A stretch of DNA of 64,000 nt from Lytechinus variegatus. Its lineage: Eukaryota > Echinodermata > Echinoidea > Temnopleuroida > Toxopneustidae. The stretch is taken from positions 10,690,683-10,754,682 of the forward strand of contig NC_054741.1 of assembly GCF_018143015.1 (NCBI RefSeq), given 5' to 3'. The notes under the pieces are model-generated. The model was not told the origin of the DNA, ran no database searches, and saw only the letters and a list, made by a program, of their open reading frames with translations. The position numbers and the translations under genes were made by a program. Positions 62,213 to 64,000 of the stretch are shown here, piece after piece; the stretch's first letter is position 1; the number at the start of each line of letters is the position of its first letter.

Positions 62213-64000
62213 CGCATTTGAATTTCATTTATGCTAATAAGGTAGTTGCTATTTGAACCAGTGTCAGAGACTCACTTCTCCATATAAGTGATCAAAATTT
62301 CACCTCATTTTCATGTCACAAGAATGAGATGTGAAAACAGATAGCTGTGGTATGCTTTATATGAATTTTAAGTAATTCCACCCTTGTTTTCAGTGAAGTG
62401 TAGATATCTATTTGATCTCCTGATTAAATAGGTGGATTATACTTCTTTCCCCTGCAGTTAAAAATATCAATATCTAAACTAATAATTCACTGTCTACATT
62501 ATCAATACACAAGTATACTGTGAGGTCTGATATTCCTATTTTGCACTGATATTGATTAATATCATGCAAAGCAGCTGTTGACCTTGGGATATATTCACTT
62601 GTATTTAGGATTGATTTTCTTTTAACAAGAAAATAATATATGATATGCTCAGCCAGTCAAAGAGGATTGTTATTGGTTGATTTATGAATAAAAATGAAAT
62701 TAATGAATTAATATGTATCAATATTCATCTGCGTAGATGCCCTACTTGTGTATACCTACCCAATTTAGCTCTTTATAAGTTTCTTTTATGACTACTTGGT
62801 TTAATACAAATGATTGGATTAATTCACTTTTTTCCACAAAAATCTCTCTCAGATGTCTATCTGGATAGAAAATCATCTCTTCTTTCCACTGATGTTATTA
62901 TATCATCATTTTTCTTTTTAAGTTATTAAAATCAATTCATTATTATAAATTATTATAAACTGCAATTTGTATTTATATTTGGACAATATCTTCTCACTCT
63001 TCTAAAATTCAATTACTAGTATCAATTCTACACTACTTGATCACAAACAACATACAGGTGACAATTATTAAACCATGAACAACATTTTTTTCTTAATCAT
63101 TCCTTCCAAAAACTACAAGTAAGTAATGCTACATGTATGTACACATACATTATAAGCATACATGTATACATTGTTATATGCTCAGCGGAGCAGAGAAAAC
63201 AGCATGTTCCACATGGATGAAAGTGTTATTGTCTTGCTAATAATAGAGTCTTCTTGCAGCAGAAAACAAGTCTTTTATATGCTAAAATTAGACCTTCAGT
63301 GTATTCAATTCAAGAAAGGAATCAGAAAAATCACGCAAGAGTATTTTCTTACTCTTACTTTTCATGAAGCTTCACAGAAAAGTGATGTCATTACATTTTT
63401 TTTTCCTGACTGTATCTTGTTTGTTGTTTCCATACTAGAGTCTGATGAAGAGACTGATTTGAGGGAAAGCAAACTATTGTCATTGTACAATTGGTAGTCT
63501 TACAACTGACTTAATATCATACAAAATACTTAAAGTGAGAGTGCCTACATTTAATTTTATCACTAACTTCCTCACACCCCACAATACACTTCCATCCTAG
63601 GAGGCATCTTATTTCTCAAAATATTGGTAGTCTTACTGCTGACTTTACAACATCTGACAAAATATTGAAAGTGAGAGAGACTGCCTTTATTTTCACAGTA
63701 ATTTCATCAGTAACTTCCTTTCTGTCACTTTCTTATTCTTTGTCACTTTCTTCTATTTCAGTGTTTTCTTGATTTCTCCTTCCTCCCTCTTTGTCCACCC
63801 CCTTCATTTTATTATGGTCTTCTAAATCTGTTTACCCATTAGCTCTTCTACATCTTCCCCCTCCTCAAAGGCAAAGGGGAGGGAGGTGGGAGGATCAACT
63901 GCATGTATATCAATGTACAAGTACACATGCACTAACAGAAAAAAAGGGAAAATGGTTTACCTCTTTCTGACTATTACATGTAATTGGCAACAGGGTTGGC
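62213..64000. other. KIFC3 upstream flank
   Basis: No gene recognised. TTGGTAGTCTTAC..CTGACTT recurs at about 63490 and 63626 with AAGTGAGAG after each, a diverged tandem pair. A plus-strand 111-codon frame at 63162-63497 has no known relative and odd composition. The KIFC3 promoter or further 5' UTR exons would lie here. Confidence 0.4.

Noticed and set aside
63162..63497. 111-codon frame upstream of KIFC3
   Set aside because: Composition and lack of any known motif make a chance frame in AT-rich DNA most likely.

Overview
This is a eukaryotic window from an intron-rich, AT-rich animal genome. Genes are split by GT..AG introns of hundreds to thousands of bases, and introns and spacers are full of short inverted-repeat transposons, foldbacks, satellites and SINE-like copies. 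The dispersed repeat families look like those I associate with sea urchins. That species guess is inference; 'marine invertebrate deuterostome' is as far as the sequence takes me safely.

Three conserved nuclear genes can be reconstructed exon by exon, each with consistent splice phases and an in-frame stop just upstream of the start codon. (1) MED10, + strand, 14353-18750, 4 exons, about 137 aa: a Mediator middle-module subunit. (2) EXOSC7/Rrp42, - strand, 30465-21819, 6 exons, about 284 aa: an RNase PH-ring subunit of the RNA exosome. (3) A KIFC3-type kinesin-14, - strand, 62212-38525, 18 exons, about 1045 aa: acidic N-terminus, long coiled coil, C-terminal minus-end motor and a short basic Ser/Thr-Pro tail. 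MED10 and EXOSC7 converge; EXOSC7 and KIFC3 are in tandem. They are unrelated housekeeping or cytoskeletal genes, not an operon or pathway.

Region by region: 1-14.3 kb is spacer and MED10 upstream DNA. It holds a SINE-like copy, a MITE, a 1.9-kb inverted-repeat element with satellite-like contents, and a three-layer nest in which a palindromic repeat was entered by a decayed CR1/L2-like LINE and the LINE by a 1.4-kb hAT-like element. 14.3-18.8 kb is MED10, with a TTAA-ended element carrying a second inserted element in intron 2. 18.8-21.8 kb is the convergent 3' spacer. 21.8-30.5 kb is EXOSC7, whose introns hold a partial copy of its own last exon, a foldback, and two 475-bp direct repeats around a promoter-like block. 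30.5-38.5 kb is repeat-poor AT-rich DNA, perhaps a long KIFC3 3' UTR. 38.5-62.2 kb is KIFC3, with a perfect TTAA/TIR element, a 40-bp minisatellite, a TIR element full of about 157-bp satellite units and a 3.2-kb composite TIR element in introns. 62.2-64 kb is KIFC3 upstream DNA.

I found no new multi-gene system. The most unusual signals are the silent-difference copy of the EXOSC7 terminal exon exactly 2000 bp away, the 100-bp tandem triplication of the exon encoding the KIFC3 tail, and the inverted-repeat elements that carry internal satellite arrays.
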